A stretch of 64,000 bases of DNA from Mesorhizobium sp. M4B.F.Ca.ET.058.02.1.1 (GCF_003952505.1 NZ_CP034450.1:4402001-4466000); one strand, 5' to 3'; shown: positions 40,056 through 51,858, counted from the stretch's first letter. Notes: a model not told the origin generated them from the letters alone. Translations and numbers: made by a program.

Positions 40056-40751
40056 GTGAAAACCCTTGGCCTCATCGGCGGCATGAGCTGGGAATCGACC
40101 GCCATCTACTATCGACTGCTCAACGAGATCGTGCGTGAGCGGCTCGGTGGCCTCCATTCGGCGAAGCTGCTTCTGTGGTCGTTCGACTTCGCCGAGATCG
40201 GCGAGCGCCAGCATGCCGGCGACTGGCGGGGAGCGGGCGTGCTTCTTGTCGAGGCTGCGCGCAAGCTGGAGGCGGGTGGTGCGGACGGCCTGGTGGTCTG
40301 CACCAACACCATGCACAGGCTGGCGGATGAGGTACAGGCGGCAGTGTCGATACCGCTAATCCACATCGCCGATGCTACGGCGGTCGCGGTCAGGGATGCC
40401 GGCGTCCGGCGGCCGGCGCTGCTCGCCACGCGCTTCACCATGGAGCAGGATTTCTACAAGGGCCGGCTTGCCGAGAAGTATGGCCTGCAGCCGGTGGTGC
40501 CCGGCCAGGCCGGCCGCGACATGGTACACCGGGTGATCTATGACGAACTCTGCCAAGGCATCGTCAAATCCGAATCGCATGTGGCCTATGTCGAGGAAGT
40601 TGGCCGCCTGCGGCGCGATGAGAACATCGACGGCGTCATCATGGGCTGCACCGAGATCACCATGCTGATCGGCCAGGCGGACTTCGACATTCCGGTGTTC
40701 GACACCACGCGCCTGCACGCCGAGGCGGCGGTCGCATTCGCCCTGTCTTGA
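40056..40751 (+). CDS. Aspartate/glutamate racemase family protein
   Basis: PLP-independent racemase of 231 residues, YgeA-like. The two catalytic cysteines are in LVVCTNTMHRL and IMGCTEITML, both present; the start MKTLGLIGGMSWESTAIYY is typical of the family. The likely role is making D-amino acids from aspartate, glutamate or a broader set of substrates. GGAAAGGAAC precedes the ATG. Confidence 0.9.
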   Translation: MKTLGLIGGMSWESTAIYYRLLNEIVRERLGGLHSAKLLLWSFDFAEIGERQHAGDWRGAGVLLVEAARKLEAGGADGLVVCTNTMHRLADEVQAAVSIPLIHIADATAVAVRDAGVRRPALLATRFTMEQDFYKGRLAEKYGLQPVVPGQAGRDMVHRVIYDELCQGIVKSESHVAYVEEVGRLRRDENIDGVIMGCTEITMLIGQADFDIPVFDTTRLHAEAAVAFALS

Positions 40752-40844
40752 TACGCCTTCCTAAAGTTCCGGCGCCATCTGGCGCGCGGCTTTTCCTCCG
40801 CTAGAATGCCCCGGTTTTCAAACAGGCATTTACGAGGGGGCAAG

Positions 40845-41240
40845 ATGGAATTTGCGTTTCCGTGGCCGATGAGCCAGGGCGAGTGGCTGGCATGGTCGAG
40901 CGCCGTGGCGACCTTGCTGATCGGCCTGTTGCTGTTCCTGGCGCCGAACCTCGCTTTCAGGATCCTCAGGCTGCAGGCCAGGCCGGAGAAGGCGGCGGCG
41001 ATCGCCGAGGGGCGCGGCCGCATGTCGGGCTTCTATCTCGGCGTCAGCCTGTGCTGCATCCTGCTCGCGCAGCCGCTGCTTTACATGGCGCTCGGCTTCT
41101 CCTGGCTGTTCACCGCTTTCGGCCGTTTGCTGTCGATGATGTCGGACGGCGCCAACACCCCTTTCAATTGGGCTTCCATCGTGGTTGAACTGGTGCTGGC
41201 GGCGTTGCCGCTGGCCTTTGCTTTCGGCTTTTTGCCCTGA
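40845..41240 (+). CDS. Small membrane protein, DUF4345-like
   Basis: Protein of 131 residues with four predicted membrane helices (for example LAWSSAVATLLIGLLLFLAP and YLGVSLCCILLAQPLLYMAL). The pattern GRGRMSGFYLGVS and GRLLSMMSDG is like DUF4345-type proteins. I have a vague memory that rhizobial relatives have been linked to phage infection, but I cannot verify it and do not call it. GAGGGGGCAAG precedes the ATG at 40,845. It lies between the racemase and the ATP synthase operon. Confidence 0.65.
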   Translation: MEFAFPWPMSQGEWLAWSSAVATLLIGLLLFLAPNLAFRILRLQARPEKAAAIAEGRGRMSGFYLGVSLCCILLAQPLLYMALGFSWLFTAFGRLLSMMSDGANTPFNWASIVVELVLAALPLAFAFGFLP

Positions 41241-41322
41241 ATCACCGACTAATCCGCCGCTTGCGGCCGGGCTCTACCGCCGGATGCGACAAAAGTGCCT
41301 GAAAACCATGCCGGACGACGCA

Positions 41323-41351
41323 TTGCGGTCTTAAAAGGCCTGTGCTAGACG
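41323..41351 (+). promoter_or_regulatory. Candidate promoter of the ATP synthase operon
   Basis: TTGCGG at 41,323-41,328 and TAGACG at 41,346-41,351 are spaced by exactly 17 bases in the 246-base gap before atpH, where a strong housekeeping promoter is expected. The -10 box is weak by the E. coli standard but typical for alphaproteobacteria. Confidence 0.45.
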
Positions 41352-41486
41352 GCAATCGACTTTCGGCCGGGGATAGCGGAAGCCGCGCCTCCGTGCTTGG
41401 AAAAATGCAGTAAGGTCAAAGATTTAGCCAGAGTTCTCGCTCGCGCCAACAATCTGCGGCCTGTCAGACAAGAGAAAAGACGGTCC

Positions 41487-42047
41487 GTGGCTCAATCGTC
41501 ATCGCCAATCTCAGCTGTCGCAGAACGCTATGCGGGTTCGCTGTTCGAACTCGCGCTGCAGGCAAATTCGGTCGCCCAGGTCGAGGCCGACCTCACCAGT
41601 TTCGAGGCGCTGCTTGAAGGCAGCGCCGATCTTTCCCGGCTGATCAACAGCCCGGTGTTCTCCAGCGAGGATCAGGCCAAGGCGATCGCCGCGATCGTCG
41701 CCAAGGCAAAGCTCGGCGGGCTCGCCGGCAATTTCCTGCGCGTCGTCGCCAAGAACCGCCGCCTGTTCGCAGTGCCCGGCATGATCAAGGCTTTCCGCCG
41801 CATCGCCGCCGATCATCGTGGCGAGGCTTCGGCCGAGGTCACCTCGGCGCATGCGCTGACGGCGGCGCAGGAGACCGAACTGAAGGCGGCGCTGAAGGGC
41901 GTTGCCGGCAAGGACGTGGCCATCACGGTCACCGTCGACCCGTCGCTGCTCGGCGGGCTGGTGGTCAAGATGGGCTCGCGCCAGATCGATACGTCGCTCA
42001 AAACCAAACTCAATTCGCTCAAGCTTGCACTGAAAGAGGTCGGCTGA
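41487..42047 (+). CDS. atpH: F1F0 ATP synthase subunit delta
   Basis: Peripheral-stalk subunit of 186 residues linking F1 to the b subunits. The start is GTG at 41,487, giving (M)[20 protein letters not shown], the standard N-terminus; the frame is open 30 codons further up with no homology. The C-terminus has [20 protein letters not shown], the most conserved part of the family. Its TGA overlaps the atpA ATG by one base. Confidence 0.95.
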   Translation: MAQSSSPISAVAERYAGSLFELALQANSVAQVEADLTSFEALLEGSADLSRLINSPVFSSEDQAKAIAAIVAKAKLGGLAGNFLRVVAKNRRLFAVPGMIKAFRRIAADHRGEASAEVTSAHALTAAQETELKAALKGVAGKDVAITVTVDPSLLGGLVVKMGSRQIDTSLKTKLNSLKLALKEVG

Positions 42048-43576
42048 TGGACATCCGCGCCGCGGAAATTTCCGCAATTCTGAAAGACCAGATCAAGAAT
42101 TTCGGCAAGGAGGCCGAGGTCTCCGAAGTCGGCCAGGTGCTGTCCGTCGGTGACGGCATCGCCCGCGTCTATGGCCTCGACAATGTCCAGGCCGGTGAAA
42201 TGGTCGAATTCCCCGGCGGCATCCGCGGCATGGCGCTGAACCTCGAAGCCGACAATGTCGGCGTCGTCATCTTCGGCAACGACCGCGACATCAAGGAAGG
42301 CGACACCGTCAAGCGCACCGGCGCCATCGTCGACGCGCCTGTCGGCATGGGCCTGCTCGGCCGCGTCGTCGATGCGCTCGGCAACCCGATCGACGGCAAA
42401 GGCCCGATCAAGGCGACCGAACGCAAGCGCGTCGACGTCAAGGCGCCCGGCATCATTCCGCGCAAGTCGGTGAACGAGCCGATGTCGACCGGCCTCAAGG
42501 CCATCGATGCGCTGATCCCGGTCGGCCGCGGCCAGCGCGAGCTGGTCATCGGCGATCGCCAGACCGGCAAGACCGCGATCATTCTCGACACGATGCTGAA
42601 CCAGAAGTCGGTGCACGAAAACGGCCCCGAAAAGGAAAAGCTCTACTGCGTCTACGTCGCCGTCGGCCAGAAGCGCTCGACCGTCGCGCAGTTCGTCAAG
42701 GTTCTCGAGGAGCGCGGCGCGCTTGAATATTCGATCGTCGTTGCCGCCACCGCTTCCGACCCGGCGCCGATGCAGTTCCTGGCGCCGTTCACCGGCGCCA
42801 CCATGGGCGAATATTTCCGCGACAACGGCATGCACGCGCTGATCAGCTATGACGACCTGTCGAAGCAGGCCGTCGCCTATCGCCAGATGTCGCTGCTGCT
42901 GCGCCGCCCGCCGGGCCGCGAAGCCTATCCGGGCGACGTCTTCTACCTGCACTCGCGCCTGCTCGAGCGCGCCGCAAAGCTCAACGACGATCTGGGCGGC
43001 GGTTCGCTGACCGCGCTGCCGATCATCGAGACGCAGGCCAACGACGTGTCGGCCTACATCCCGACCAACGTGATCTCGATCACCGACGGCCAGATCTTCC
43101 TCGAAACCAACCTGTTCTTCCAGGGCATCCGCCCGGCGGTCAATGTCGGCCTGTCGGTGTCGCGCGTCGGTTCGTCGGCGCAGATCAAGGCGATGAAGCA
43201 GGTTGCCGGCTCGATCAAGGGCGAGCTCGCGCAGTATCGCGAAATGGCGGCCTTCGCGCAGTTCGGCTCCGACCTCGACGCCGCCACGCAGCGCCTGCTG
43301 AACCGCGGCTCACGCCTGACCGAACTCCTGAAGCAGCCACAGTTCTCGCCGCTCAAGGTCGAGGAGCAGGTTGCGGTGATCTTCGCCGGCGTCAACGGTT
43401 ACCTCGACAAGCTGGCGATCAACCAGGTCGGCAAGTTCGAGCATGGCCTGCTCAGCCACATGCGCTCGGCCGGCAAGGACGTGCTCGACGGCATTCGCAA
43501 GGAGAAGGCGCTGTCGGACGATCTGCGCGCCAAGCTCAAGGCCGAGATCGACGCCTTCGCCAAGACCTTCGCCTAA
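42047..43576 (+). CDS. atpA: F1F0 ATP synthase subunit alpha
   Basis: Non-catalytic nucleotide-binding F1 subunit of 509 residues. Walker A is [10 protein letters not shown]; the region around [20 protein letters not shown] and [18 protein letters not shown], with the arginine finger, is fully conserved. It overlaps atpH by one base and is followed after 34 bases by atpG. Confidence 0.98.
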   Translation: MDIRAAEISAILKDQIKNFGKEAEVSEVGQVLSVGDGIARVYGLDNVQAGEMVEFPGGIRGMALNLEADNVGVVIFGNDRDIKEGDTVKRTGAIVDAPVGMGLLGRVVDALGNPIDGKGPIKATERKRVDVKAPGIIPRKSVNEPMSTGLKAIDALIPVGRGQRELVIGDRQTGKTAIILDTMLNQKSVHENGPEKEKLYCVYVAVGQKRSTVAQFVKVLEERGALEYSIVVAATASDPAPMQFLAPFTGATMGEYFRDNGMHALISYDDLSKQAVAYRQMSLLLRRPPGREAYPGDVFYLHSRLLERAAKLNDDLGGGSLTALPIIETQANDVSAYIPTNVISITDGQIFLETNLFFQGIRPAVNVGLSVSRVGSSAQIKAMKQVAGSIKGELAQYREMAAFAQFGSDLDAATQRLLNRGSRLTELLKQPQFSPLKVEEQVAVIFAGVNGYLDKLAINQVGKFEHGLLSHMRSAGKDVLDGIRKEKALSDDLRAKLKAEIDAFAKTFA

Positions 43577-43610
43577 GAAGAAGCCGGACGCACGGGATCA
43601 GGTTTGAAGC

Positions 43611-46155
<2,545 letters not shown>

Positions 46156-46158
46156 GAA

Positions 46159-46245
46159 GCGAATAGCGAATAGGGAGTAGCGAATAGGAATACCAGCGCG
46201 GCGGATTTGTTCTTACTACTCGCTACTCGCTATTCCCTGCTCGCT
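46159..46245. repeat. GCGAATA-type inverted repeat in the atpD-atpC spacer
   Basis: The 99-base spacer contains a left arm of repeated GCGAATAG/GGAGTAG units (46,159-46,187) and a right arm (46,214-46,245) that is its imperfect reverse complement (about 24 of 29 positions). The mRNA would form a long hairpin nine bases before the atpC start. Confidence 0.7.
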
Positions 46246-46254
46246 AATTTGATC

Positions 46255-46662
46255 ATGGCTGAAGCTTTCAAGTTCGAACTGGTCTCGCCGGAGCGCCTGC
46301 TCGTTTCCGAGCAGGTTGAATCTGTCGTCATCCCCGGCGCCGAAGGCGAGATGACCGTGATGGCGCTGCACGCGCCGGTCATGACCACGATCAAGCCGGG
46401 CGTCGTCACGGTGAAGACCGTTGCGGGCAAGGAAGAACGCTATGTGGTGTTCGGCGGCTTCGCCGACATCGTGCCTTCCGGCTGCACGCTGCTTGCCGAG
46501 TCGGCGGTGGCGGTCGGCGACATCGATCGCGCGGATGTGGCACGCCGCATCCAGGAGGCGAAGGAAGACGTCGCCGACGCCAAGGACGACCAGGCCCGCA
46601 GCAAGGCAGAGCAATTCCTTAGCCAGCTCACCACGCTGGAAGGCGCCATCCTGCCGGCCTGA
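46255..46662 (+). CDS. atpC: F1F0 ATP synthase subunit epsilon
   Basis: Rotor and regulatory subunit of 135 residues, starting MAEAFKFELVSPERLLVSEQ, with GAEGEMTVMALHAPV in the N-terminal beta sandwich and a C-terminal helical hairpin (DRADVARRIQEAKEDVADAK). No ribosome binding site is obvious before the ATG; the upstream hairpin may control access. Last gene of the operon, followed by a terminator. Confidence 0.95.
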   Translation: MAEAFKFELVSPERLLVSEQVESVVIPGAEGEMTVMALHAPVMTTIKPGVVTVKTVAGKEERYVVFGGFADIVPSGCTLLAESAVAVGDIDRADVARRIQEAKEDVADAKDDQARSKAEQFLSQLTTLEGAILPA

Positions 46663-46686
46663 GATCAGGCTTCCACCGGAGATTGC

Positions 46687-46711
46687 AAAAGCGGGCTTGC
46701 CCCGCTTTTTT
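46687..46711 (+). terminator. Terminator of the atp operon
   Basis: Stem AAAAGCGGG/CCCGCTTTT with loop CTTGC and six T, 25 bases after the atpC stop. Rho-independent form on the plus strand. Confidence 0.9.
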
Positions 46712-46754
46712 GTTTAGTGGACAGTCCGGCTGCCTTTGCGTGGGGGGGTGGCCG

Positions 46755-47735
46755 ATGACGCAGCAATCAGACCAGCGAGAAATTGCGCCGCGATCCAGGT
46801 GGTCGACGGCGCTGGTGTCGGCCTTTGGCGGGCCGTTCGGCGGGTTTCTCTGGATCGGCGCCGGAAGGCCGGCGCTTGCCGTCCTGATTGTGTTCAGCGC
46901 CCTCGGCGTCGCGGCTGTCTATATCGGGTTTCCGGTGCTGCCGGGCGCCGATCTTGCCGGGCTGGCCAATTTCTCAGGGTTCGTGTTGATGGTCCTGTGG
47001 ATGGCGCTCGTCGTGCCCTTCGCGCATCGCTTCAAGCCGGACAAATGGTATGCGCACGGGCTTTCGGTGCTGGTGCTCGTCCTGCTCACCTCGTCGGTGC
47101 CGGCCTTGCTGATCCGATCGTTCCTGTTCCAGCCGTTTTCGATTCCCTCCGGCAGCATGGTGCCGACACTGCAGGAAGGCGACTATCTCTTCGTCTCCAA
47201 ATTCGCCTACGGCTACAGCCGCTACAGCGTGCCGTTCAATTTGCTGCCAATCGAAGGACGTGTGCTAGGCGCGGAACCCAAGCGTGGGGATGTGGTGGTC
47301 TTCAAATTCCCGTCCGACCCAAGCATCGACTATATCCAGCGGATCGTCGGCTTGCCGGGCGAGAAGATCCAGATGGTCAACGGCGCGCTCCACATCAACG
47401 ATGTGCCCGTTGGTCTCGAGGATGCCGGCACGTTCCCGTACGAGGAGATGGCGCAGCCGGCCAGGCTTCAGCGCGAGACCTTGCCAGGCGGGGTCAGCCA
47501 TTTCGTTCTCGACCTGACGGACAATTCGATCGGCGACAACACGCGCGTGTTCGAGGTGCCCGAGGGCCACTATTTCGTGCTTGGCGACAATCGGGACAAT
47601 GCTTCCGACAGTCGATTCACCGTCGGATTCGTCCCTTACGAAAACCTCGTCGGCAGAGCAGCGCGGCTGTTCTGGAATTCAAAGGGCACCGGCTATTCGT
47701 CCCGGCAAACACTGTATGGCTCGGCTGTGGAATAG
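46755..47735 (+). CDS. lepB: Signal peptidase I
   Basis: Inner-membrane peptidase of 326 residues that removes signal peptides on the periplasmic side. The catalytic serine is in PSGSMVPTL and the lysine in RGDVVVFKFP; GDNRDNASDSR is the third box. About four hydrophobic segments come before the catalytic domain, more than the usual one or two, which points to a divergent second LepB rather than the housekeeping copy usually near rnc. The start MTQQSDQ at 46,755 is set by fit to length. Confidence 0.9.
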   Translation: MTQQSDQREIAPRSRWSTALVSAFGGPFGGFLWIGAGRPALAVLIVFSALGVAAVYIGFPVLPGADLAGLANFSGFVLMVLWMALVVPFAHRFKPDKWYAHGLSVLVLVLLTSSVPALLIRSFLFQPFSIPSGSMVPTLQEGDYLFVSKFAYGYSRYSVPFNLLPIEGRVLGAEPKRGDVVVFKFPSDPSIDYIQRIVGLPGEKIQMVNGALHINDVPVGLEDAGTFPYEEMAQPARLQRETLPGGVSHFVLDLTDNSIGDNTRVFEVPEGHYFVLGDNRDNASDSRFTVGFVPYENLVGRAARLFWNSKGTGYSSRQTLYGSAVE

Positions 47736-47764
47736 GCGAGCCATCCGTGGGTGGAACTGCAAGT

Positions 47765-49324
47765 CTATTCTTGCCGTTCGCCCTCTATGCCAAGCGCGGC
47801 GAAGGCCAGGGTGGGGCCGTCCCGGCGCAGGTGGACGAGATGGACAGCCACGAGTTCAATCAATGTCTGGCGCTCGGCGTGGTCCCTGGCAAAGCCAGCG
47901 AGATCGAACACCGCCGTCACCGTTTCGTTTGCCGGCAGTTGCTGGCTCAGAAGTTCCGTCAGCGCCGCGTCGAGCGGATCCGTGAAATGGGCTTCCGGCA
48001 AGGCCTTGCCGCGCGCCGCGCAGGCGGCGATCCAGGCGGCCACCACCAGCGTGAGATGGACCATTTCGGTGCCGGCTTCCAGGCACTCCAAGACTGACGC
48101 CACGATGCGCTGCGGCAGTTTCTGGCTGCCGTCATTGGCGATCTGCGCGGTACGATGGGCAAGCGCGGTGTTCGAAAAACGTTGGGCGAGTTCCGCCGTG
48201 TAGGCGCTGGTGTCGAGCCCGGCGTCCTCGGGCAGCGTCGAAATGGCCTCGGCCCACAGGCGATCGACGAACTGCCGGATCGCCGGATCGGCGAAGGCAC
48301 GGTCGACGGTCGCGTGGCCGCTGAGCAGGCCGAGATAGGCGATGCCCGAATGCGCGCCGTTGAGCAGTCTCAGCTTCATGTCCTCGAAGGGGCCGACATC
48401 GGCGACCATGGTGACGCCGAATTTTTCCCAGGCCGGCCTGCCGGCCGGAAAATCGTCCTCGACGACCCATTGGCAGAACGGCTCGGTCATCACCGGCCAG
48501 GCATCCTCGACGCCGAGCTCGACCGCGATGCGTGCCCGGTCGGCATCGGTGGTCGCCGGCACGATGCGGTCGACCATGCTCGATGGGAAGGCCACTTCGT
48601 TTGCAACATGGCTGGCAAGAGGGGCATCGCCCGGTGGGGCGAGCTGGACATCGCCCTGTCGGGCGAGCTGGACATCGCCCTGTCGGGCGAGTCCTGCATC
48701 GCGCAGCATCGCGAATTCGGCCAGCAGCCGGTGCAGCGTGGCGCCGTTGGCCGGCAGGTTGTCGCAGCAAAGCACGGTGAAGGGCGGCGTGCCGGCGGCG
48801 CGGCGGCGGGCCAGCGCTTCCGTGAGGAAACCATGCGCCGTGCGCGGCGATCCCGGATTGGCCAGATCGTGGACGATGTCGGGGTGGGTTTCGTCGAGCC
48901 GGCCGTCGGCTGCCCTCAGATAGGCCTTTTCGGTGATGGTCAGCGTGACGATGCGGGTGCGCGGGTCGATAAGCGCCGCCAGCACCGCGCCTGGGTCCTC
49001 GGGCGCCACCAGCATCGACTGGATCGAGCCGATGACGCGCAGGCTCTCGCCGCCGCTGTCGCGGATCGCCAGCGCGTAGAGCCCGTCCTGTGGCGCCAGC
49101 GCATCGCGCGTGTCGGCGCTGCGCAGCGAGACGCCGACAATGCCCCAGTCACGCTCTCCCGCCGCCAGGCAGTCGTCGACATAGGCGGCCTGATGGGCGC
49201 GGTGGAAGGCGCCGACGCCGAGATGGACAATGCCCCCCGCGATGTCGTCCCGATCGTAGGCGGGAACCGAAACCTGATTTGGCAAGGACCGCAGCGTCCC
49301 ATCGGAGAGGCGGTCGTGGGTCAT
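47765..49324 (-). CDS. Mannitol dehydrogenase family protein, likely fructuronate or related reductase
   Basis: Polyol/uronate NAD-dependent dehydrogenase of 519 residues. The nucleotide-binding start is IVHLGVGAFHRAHQAAYVDD; the catalytic Lys/Asn/His motif is KLRLLNGAHSGIAYLG. Substrates in the family include mannitol, fructuronate (UxuB) and tagaturonate; the uxaC remnant, kduD-like and kdgF-like genes next door favour fructuronate. Near residue 215 is an in-frame tandem duplication of eight residues (LARQGDVQ) that lengthens the protein. The start MTHDRLSD at 49,324 is chosen over a longer frame. Confidence 0.85.
   Translation of the reverse strand: MTHDRLSDGTLRSLPNQVSVPAYDRDDIAGGIVHLGVGAFHRAHQAAYVDDCLAAGERDWGIVGVSLRSADTRDALAPQDGLYALAIRDSGGESLRVIGSIQSMLVAPEDPGAVLAALIDPRTRIVTLTITEKAYLRAADGRLDETHPDIVHDLANPGSPRTAHGFLTEALARRRAAGTPPFTVLCCDNLPANGATLHRLLAEFAMLRDAGLARQGDVQLARQGDVQLAPPGDAPLASHVANEVAFPSSMVDRIVPATTDADRARIAVELGVEDAWPVMTEPFCQWVVEDDFPAGRPAWEKFGVTMVADVGPFEDMKLRLLNGAHSGIAYLGLLSGHATVDRAFADPAIRQFVDRLWAEAISTLPEDAGLDTSAYTAELAQRFSNTALAHRTAQIANDGSQKLPQRIVASVLECLEAGTEMVHLTLVVAAWIAACAARGKALPEAHFTDPLDAALTELLSQQLPANETVTAVFDLAGFARDHAERQTLIELVAVHLVHLRRDGPTLAFAALGIEGERQE
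48637..48691. repeat. In-frame 24-bp tandem repeat inside the dehydrogenase gene
   Basis: Two perfect copies of a 24-base unit beginning GGGCGAGCTGGACATCGCCC (48,637-48,660 and 48,661-48,684), then seven bases of a third. A degenerate copy precedes them. The unit length keeps the reading frame and adds eight residues per copy, so slippage would change length without inactivating the enzyme. Confidence 0.9.
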
Positions 49325-49444
49325 GGCACCAAACACGCTGAGAGGTTTCGGCGGAGCGGCATTTTGATGTCCCGTGCGATGGATCCGATGCGGGGTATCA
49401 TCTGTTCCCCGCTGCCGCAAGCAGGCTCAGGAACGCCGTTCGCG

Positions 49445-49473
49445 TTGACATCACTCCTGTCCGACCATACCGG
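49445..49473 (+). promoter_or_regulatory. Weak promoter candidate before the uronate genes
   Basis: TTGACA at 49,445 is followed after 17 bases by TACCGG, a poor -10 box. It lies in the 172-base divergent spacer and would drive the uxaC remnant, kduD-like and kdgF-like genes. CTGGAGGAGCCGTT before the remnant is a strong ribosome binding site. Confidence 0.3.
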
Positions 49474-49496
49474 TACTCCCTCCTGGAGGAGCCGTT

Positions 49497-49678
49497 ATGT
49501 CCACGATCACGCTGACCGATCCGGATCTGCTGTTCCCCTCCGAGGCGGATGCGCGCGCTTGCCAGCGCGCTTTACGCCGGCGTGGAAAAGCTGCCCATCG
49601 TCAGCCCGCGCGGTCATACACAGGCGAACTGGCTTTTGCGCTGCTTGGACGCGATCACGGAGGCACGGCGTCATCGAT
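49497..49678 (+). pseudogene. uxaC: Remnant of glucuronate isomerase (uxaC) N-terminus
   Basis: The first 20 residues (TLTDPDLLFPSEADARA) match the start of UxaC. A two-base loss in a GC run then shifts the frame; in the next frame the expected ALYAGVEKLPIVSPRGHTQANW follows. The rest of the ~470-residue enzyme is gone, apparently deleted up to the kduD-like gene. Even in the remnant the metal-ligand motif HGH reads RGH. The promoter and ribosome binding site survive and now lead into the kduD-like gene. Confidence 0.75.
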
Positions 49679-49699
49679 GACAGACAAATGTTGGATATC

Positions 49700-50479
49700 A
49701 TGAGCAGGAAAGGGCCCGATCTTTCCGCCTTCAGCCTCGCTAGCAAACGCATCCTGGTCACCGGCGCCAATACCGGCATCGGCCAGGGCATCGCGGTGTC
49801 GGTCGCGCGTGCCGGCGGCACAGTGATCGGCGTCGGCCGCTCGGCGATGGATGAGACCGCCGAAAGGATAGAGGCGGCCGGCGGGAGCATCGAGGCGGTG
49901 CGCTGCGAGCTTGCCGACTCGACGGCCGCGCAGGCGATGCTCGATCGGGTCTGGCGCGACAGCGGACCGCTCGACGGCCTGGTCAACAATGCAGGTATCA
50001 TAAGGCGAGCCGATGCGGTCGAGCTGACCGAGGCCGACTGGGACGACGTCATCGACGTCAATCTGAAGACGGTGTTCATGCTCGGCCAAGGCTTTGCCCG
50101 GCATGTGCTTGCCGAACCCGGGCGGCGCGGCAAGATCGTCAACATCGCTTCGGTGCTGAGCTTCCAGGGCGGCATCCGCGTCGCCTCCTACACGGCCTCG
50201 AAGCACGGCGTGCTCGGCATCACCCGGTTGCTCGCCTGCGAGTGGGCGCAGAAGGGCATCAACGTCAACGCCATCGCGCCGGGCTATATCGAGACCAACA
50301 ATACCGAGGCGCTGCGCGCCGATCCCGATCGCCGCGCCTCGATCATGGCGCGCATCCCGGCCGGCCGCTGGGGCCGGCCGGAAGACATGGGCGACGCGGC
50401 CGTGTTCCTGCTGGCGCCGGCGTCCGACTATATGCATGGCGCCGTGGTGCCGGTGGATGGCGGCTGGCTGGCGCGCTGA
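49700..50479 (+). CDS. Short-chain dehydrogenase, KduD-like (2-deoxy-D-gluconate 3-dehydrogenase)
   Basis: SDR oxidoreductase of 259 residues: NAD motif TGANTGIGQG, NNAG, active-site tyrosine and lysine in SYTASKHG, and the C-terminal MHGAVVPVDGGWLAR. The closest family is KduD, which acts on 5-keto-4-deoxyuronate-derived intermediates. The start MSRKGPD at 49,700 is chosen; an ATG four codons upstream is an alternative. No good ribosome binding site is visible because it probably depends on translation of the preceding remnant. Confidence 0.85.
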   Translation: MSRKGPDLSAFSLASKRILVTGANTGIGQGIAVSVARAGGTVIGVGRSAMDETAERIEAAGGSIEAVRCELADSTAAQAMLDRVWRDSGPLDGLVNNAGIIRRADAVELTEADWDDVIDVNLKTVFMLGQGFARHVLAEPGRRGKIVNIASVLSFQGGIRVASYTASKHGVLGITRLLACEWAQKGINVNAIAPGYIETNNTEALRADPDRRASIMARIPAGRWGRPEDMGDAAVFLLAPASDYMHGAVVPVDGGWLAR

Positions 50480-50489
50480 GAGAGGCGAG

Positions 50490-50828
50490 ATGACCGTGAC
50501 GAAGATATTCTCGCATGCCGGCGAGGCTGCATGGACGCCGACGCCGGACGGCAACCGCCGGCGCGTGCTCCTCCACACGGACGAGCTGATGATGGTCGAG
50601 TTCGGCTTCGACAAGGGTGGCGTCGGCGCGCTGCATTCGCATCCGCATGTGCAGGCGAGCTACGTCGCCGAAGGCCGCTTCGAGGTGACCGTCGACGGCC
50701 GGACCGAAGTTCTGGAAGCCGGCGGCAGCTTCATCGTTCCGTCCAATATGCCGCACGGCGTCAGGGCGCTGGAGGCCGGGCGCCTGGTCGACAGCTTCAC
50801 GCCGCACCGAGCCGATTTCCTCGGCTGA
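50490..50828 (+). CDS. Cupin protein, KdgF-like
   Basis: Single-domain cupin of 112 residues with metal ligands in GALHSHPHVQASYV and MPHGVRAL. Its form (motif LMMVEFGFDKGGVG just before the HSH box) is that of KdgF, which speeds linearisation of unsaturated uronates from pectin and alginate. It follows the kduD-like gene by ten bases, with GAGAGGCGAG before the ATG, so the two form an operon. Confidence 0.82.
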   Translation: MTVTKIFSHAGEAAWTPTPDGNRRRVLLHTDELMMVEFGFDKGGVGALHSHPHVQASYVAEGRFEVTVDGRTEVLEAGGSFIVPSNMPHGVRALEAGRLVDSFTPHRADFLG

Positions 50829-50844
50829 TTTTTCTGACCGTAAT

Positions 50845-51858
50845 CTAGCGCGGCAAGGCGTGGTCGCGTCGGCTCGCGGCGAGCAAGCGATGGGTGGCTT
50901 CGATAATCGCCTCGGCCGGCGTATCGGAGACTTTCGCCGATCGCCCGCGCCTAGGCGCGGTGACCACCTCGACGGTGTTCGACAGCGGCCGCCAACGTTC
51001 CATGTTAGCGCCATTGTTGATGATCACCGCCGGGGTCATGACGGTGGCGAACAGATGCCCCAGACCGCCTTCCATGCCGACATAGGCGGCCGCCATTTCG
51101 CCGAGCGCAAGCAGCAGGTCGCTGAATGCTTCGGCATCGAGCCCAAGCTCCGGGCCGACCAGTTGAAGACGGGGTTCCTTCGCGGCAAGGGTCTGCGGGC
51201 TCGGTCCGCTGCCCGGGGTGACCAGATAGAGCACCCGGCAGCCGGCATCGATGAGGTTGCCGGCGACGGCGGCGACCTGAGCGTCGCTCATGAACTTGTT
51301 GCCCTTGGCGTTGCCGCCAAGAAGGATGAGCGGACGCTGGTCCGCGCCGCGCAACTGACGCGCCATGGCGCGGGCAGCCTTCGGAACGTCCAGCCTGTGG
51401 TCGAATGGCAGATGCCTGCCGGCCAGCCGCTCCACCAGCCGATGGTAGCGCCAGGCATTGTGTTCGGGACGCAGCGTCCATCTGACGCCCGCACGCCAGG
51501 ACAGCATATAGCCGGCAAAATTGGGCTCGTAGCGAACGCCGCGGCCGATGAGCTGCAATCCGGTCACCAGCAGGCCGGGCACGCCGGTGCGGAAATCGAC
51601 GAGCGTCGTTTGCCCGCCGCGCGGCTTGAACTCGGCGAGGACAGCCGAAAGCGGCGTCACCGCCCTGAAATCGTCGATGAGGGAAGCGACGTGCTTCCGC
51701 AAGACACCGGTGAGCGAGGAGTTGCCCATTGTGCCATAGACGATGTGGCTCTGCGGGAAGGCCGTTCTTGCGGCGCGCAATGCCGGCAGCCTTAGCAATC
51801 CGTCGCCGAGGGCGTCGTTGCGGGCGTAGAAGATCAGCAGCGGTGCGGTCGAATCCAT
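50845..51858 (-). CDS. Glycosyltransferase family 9 (heptosyltransferase-like)
   Basis: Protein of 337 residues with the GT9 pattern: N-terminal NDALGDGLLRLPALRAA and C-terminal GMEGGLGHLFATVMTPAVII. The family transfers heptose or related sugars from ADP/CMP-activated donors to lipid A core in the cytoplasm. The acceptor here is unknown. It converges on the kdgF-like gene with a 16-base gap. The neighbouring propeller-sulfotransferase gene, divergently transcribed, may belong to the same surface-glycan pathway. Confidence 0.82.
   Translation of the reverse strand: MDSTAPLLIFYARNDALGDGLLRLPALRAARTAFPQSHIVYGTMGNSSLTGVLRKHVASLIDDFRAVTPLSAVLAEFKPRGGQTTLVDFRTGVPGLLVTGLQLIGRGVRYEPNFAGYMLSWRAGVRWTLRPEHNAWRYHRLVERLAGRHLPFDHRLDVPKAARAMARQLRGADQRPLILLGGNAKGNKFMSDAQVAAVAGNLIDAGCRVLYLVTPGSGPSPQTLAAKEPRLQLVGPELGLDAEAFSDLLLALGEMAAAYVGMEGGLGHLFATVMTPAVIINNGANMERWRPLSNTVEVVTAPRRGRSAKVSDTPAEAIIEATHRLLAASRRDHALPR

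Noticed and set aside
48612..48691. Short repeats considered as a CRISPR array
   Set aside because: The units are directly adjacent with no spacers and lie in frame inside a gene.
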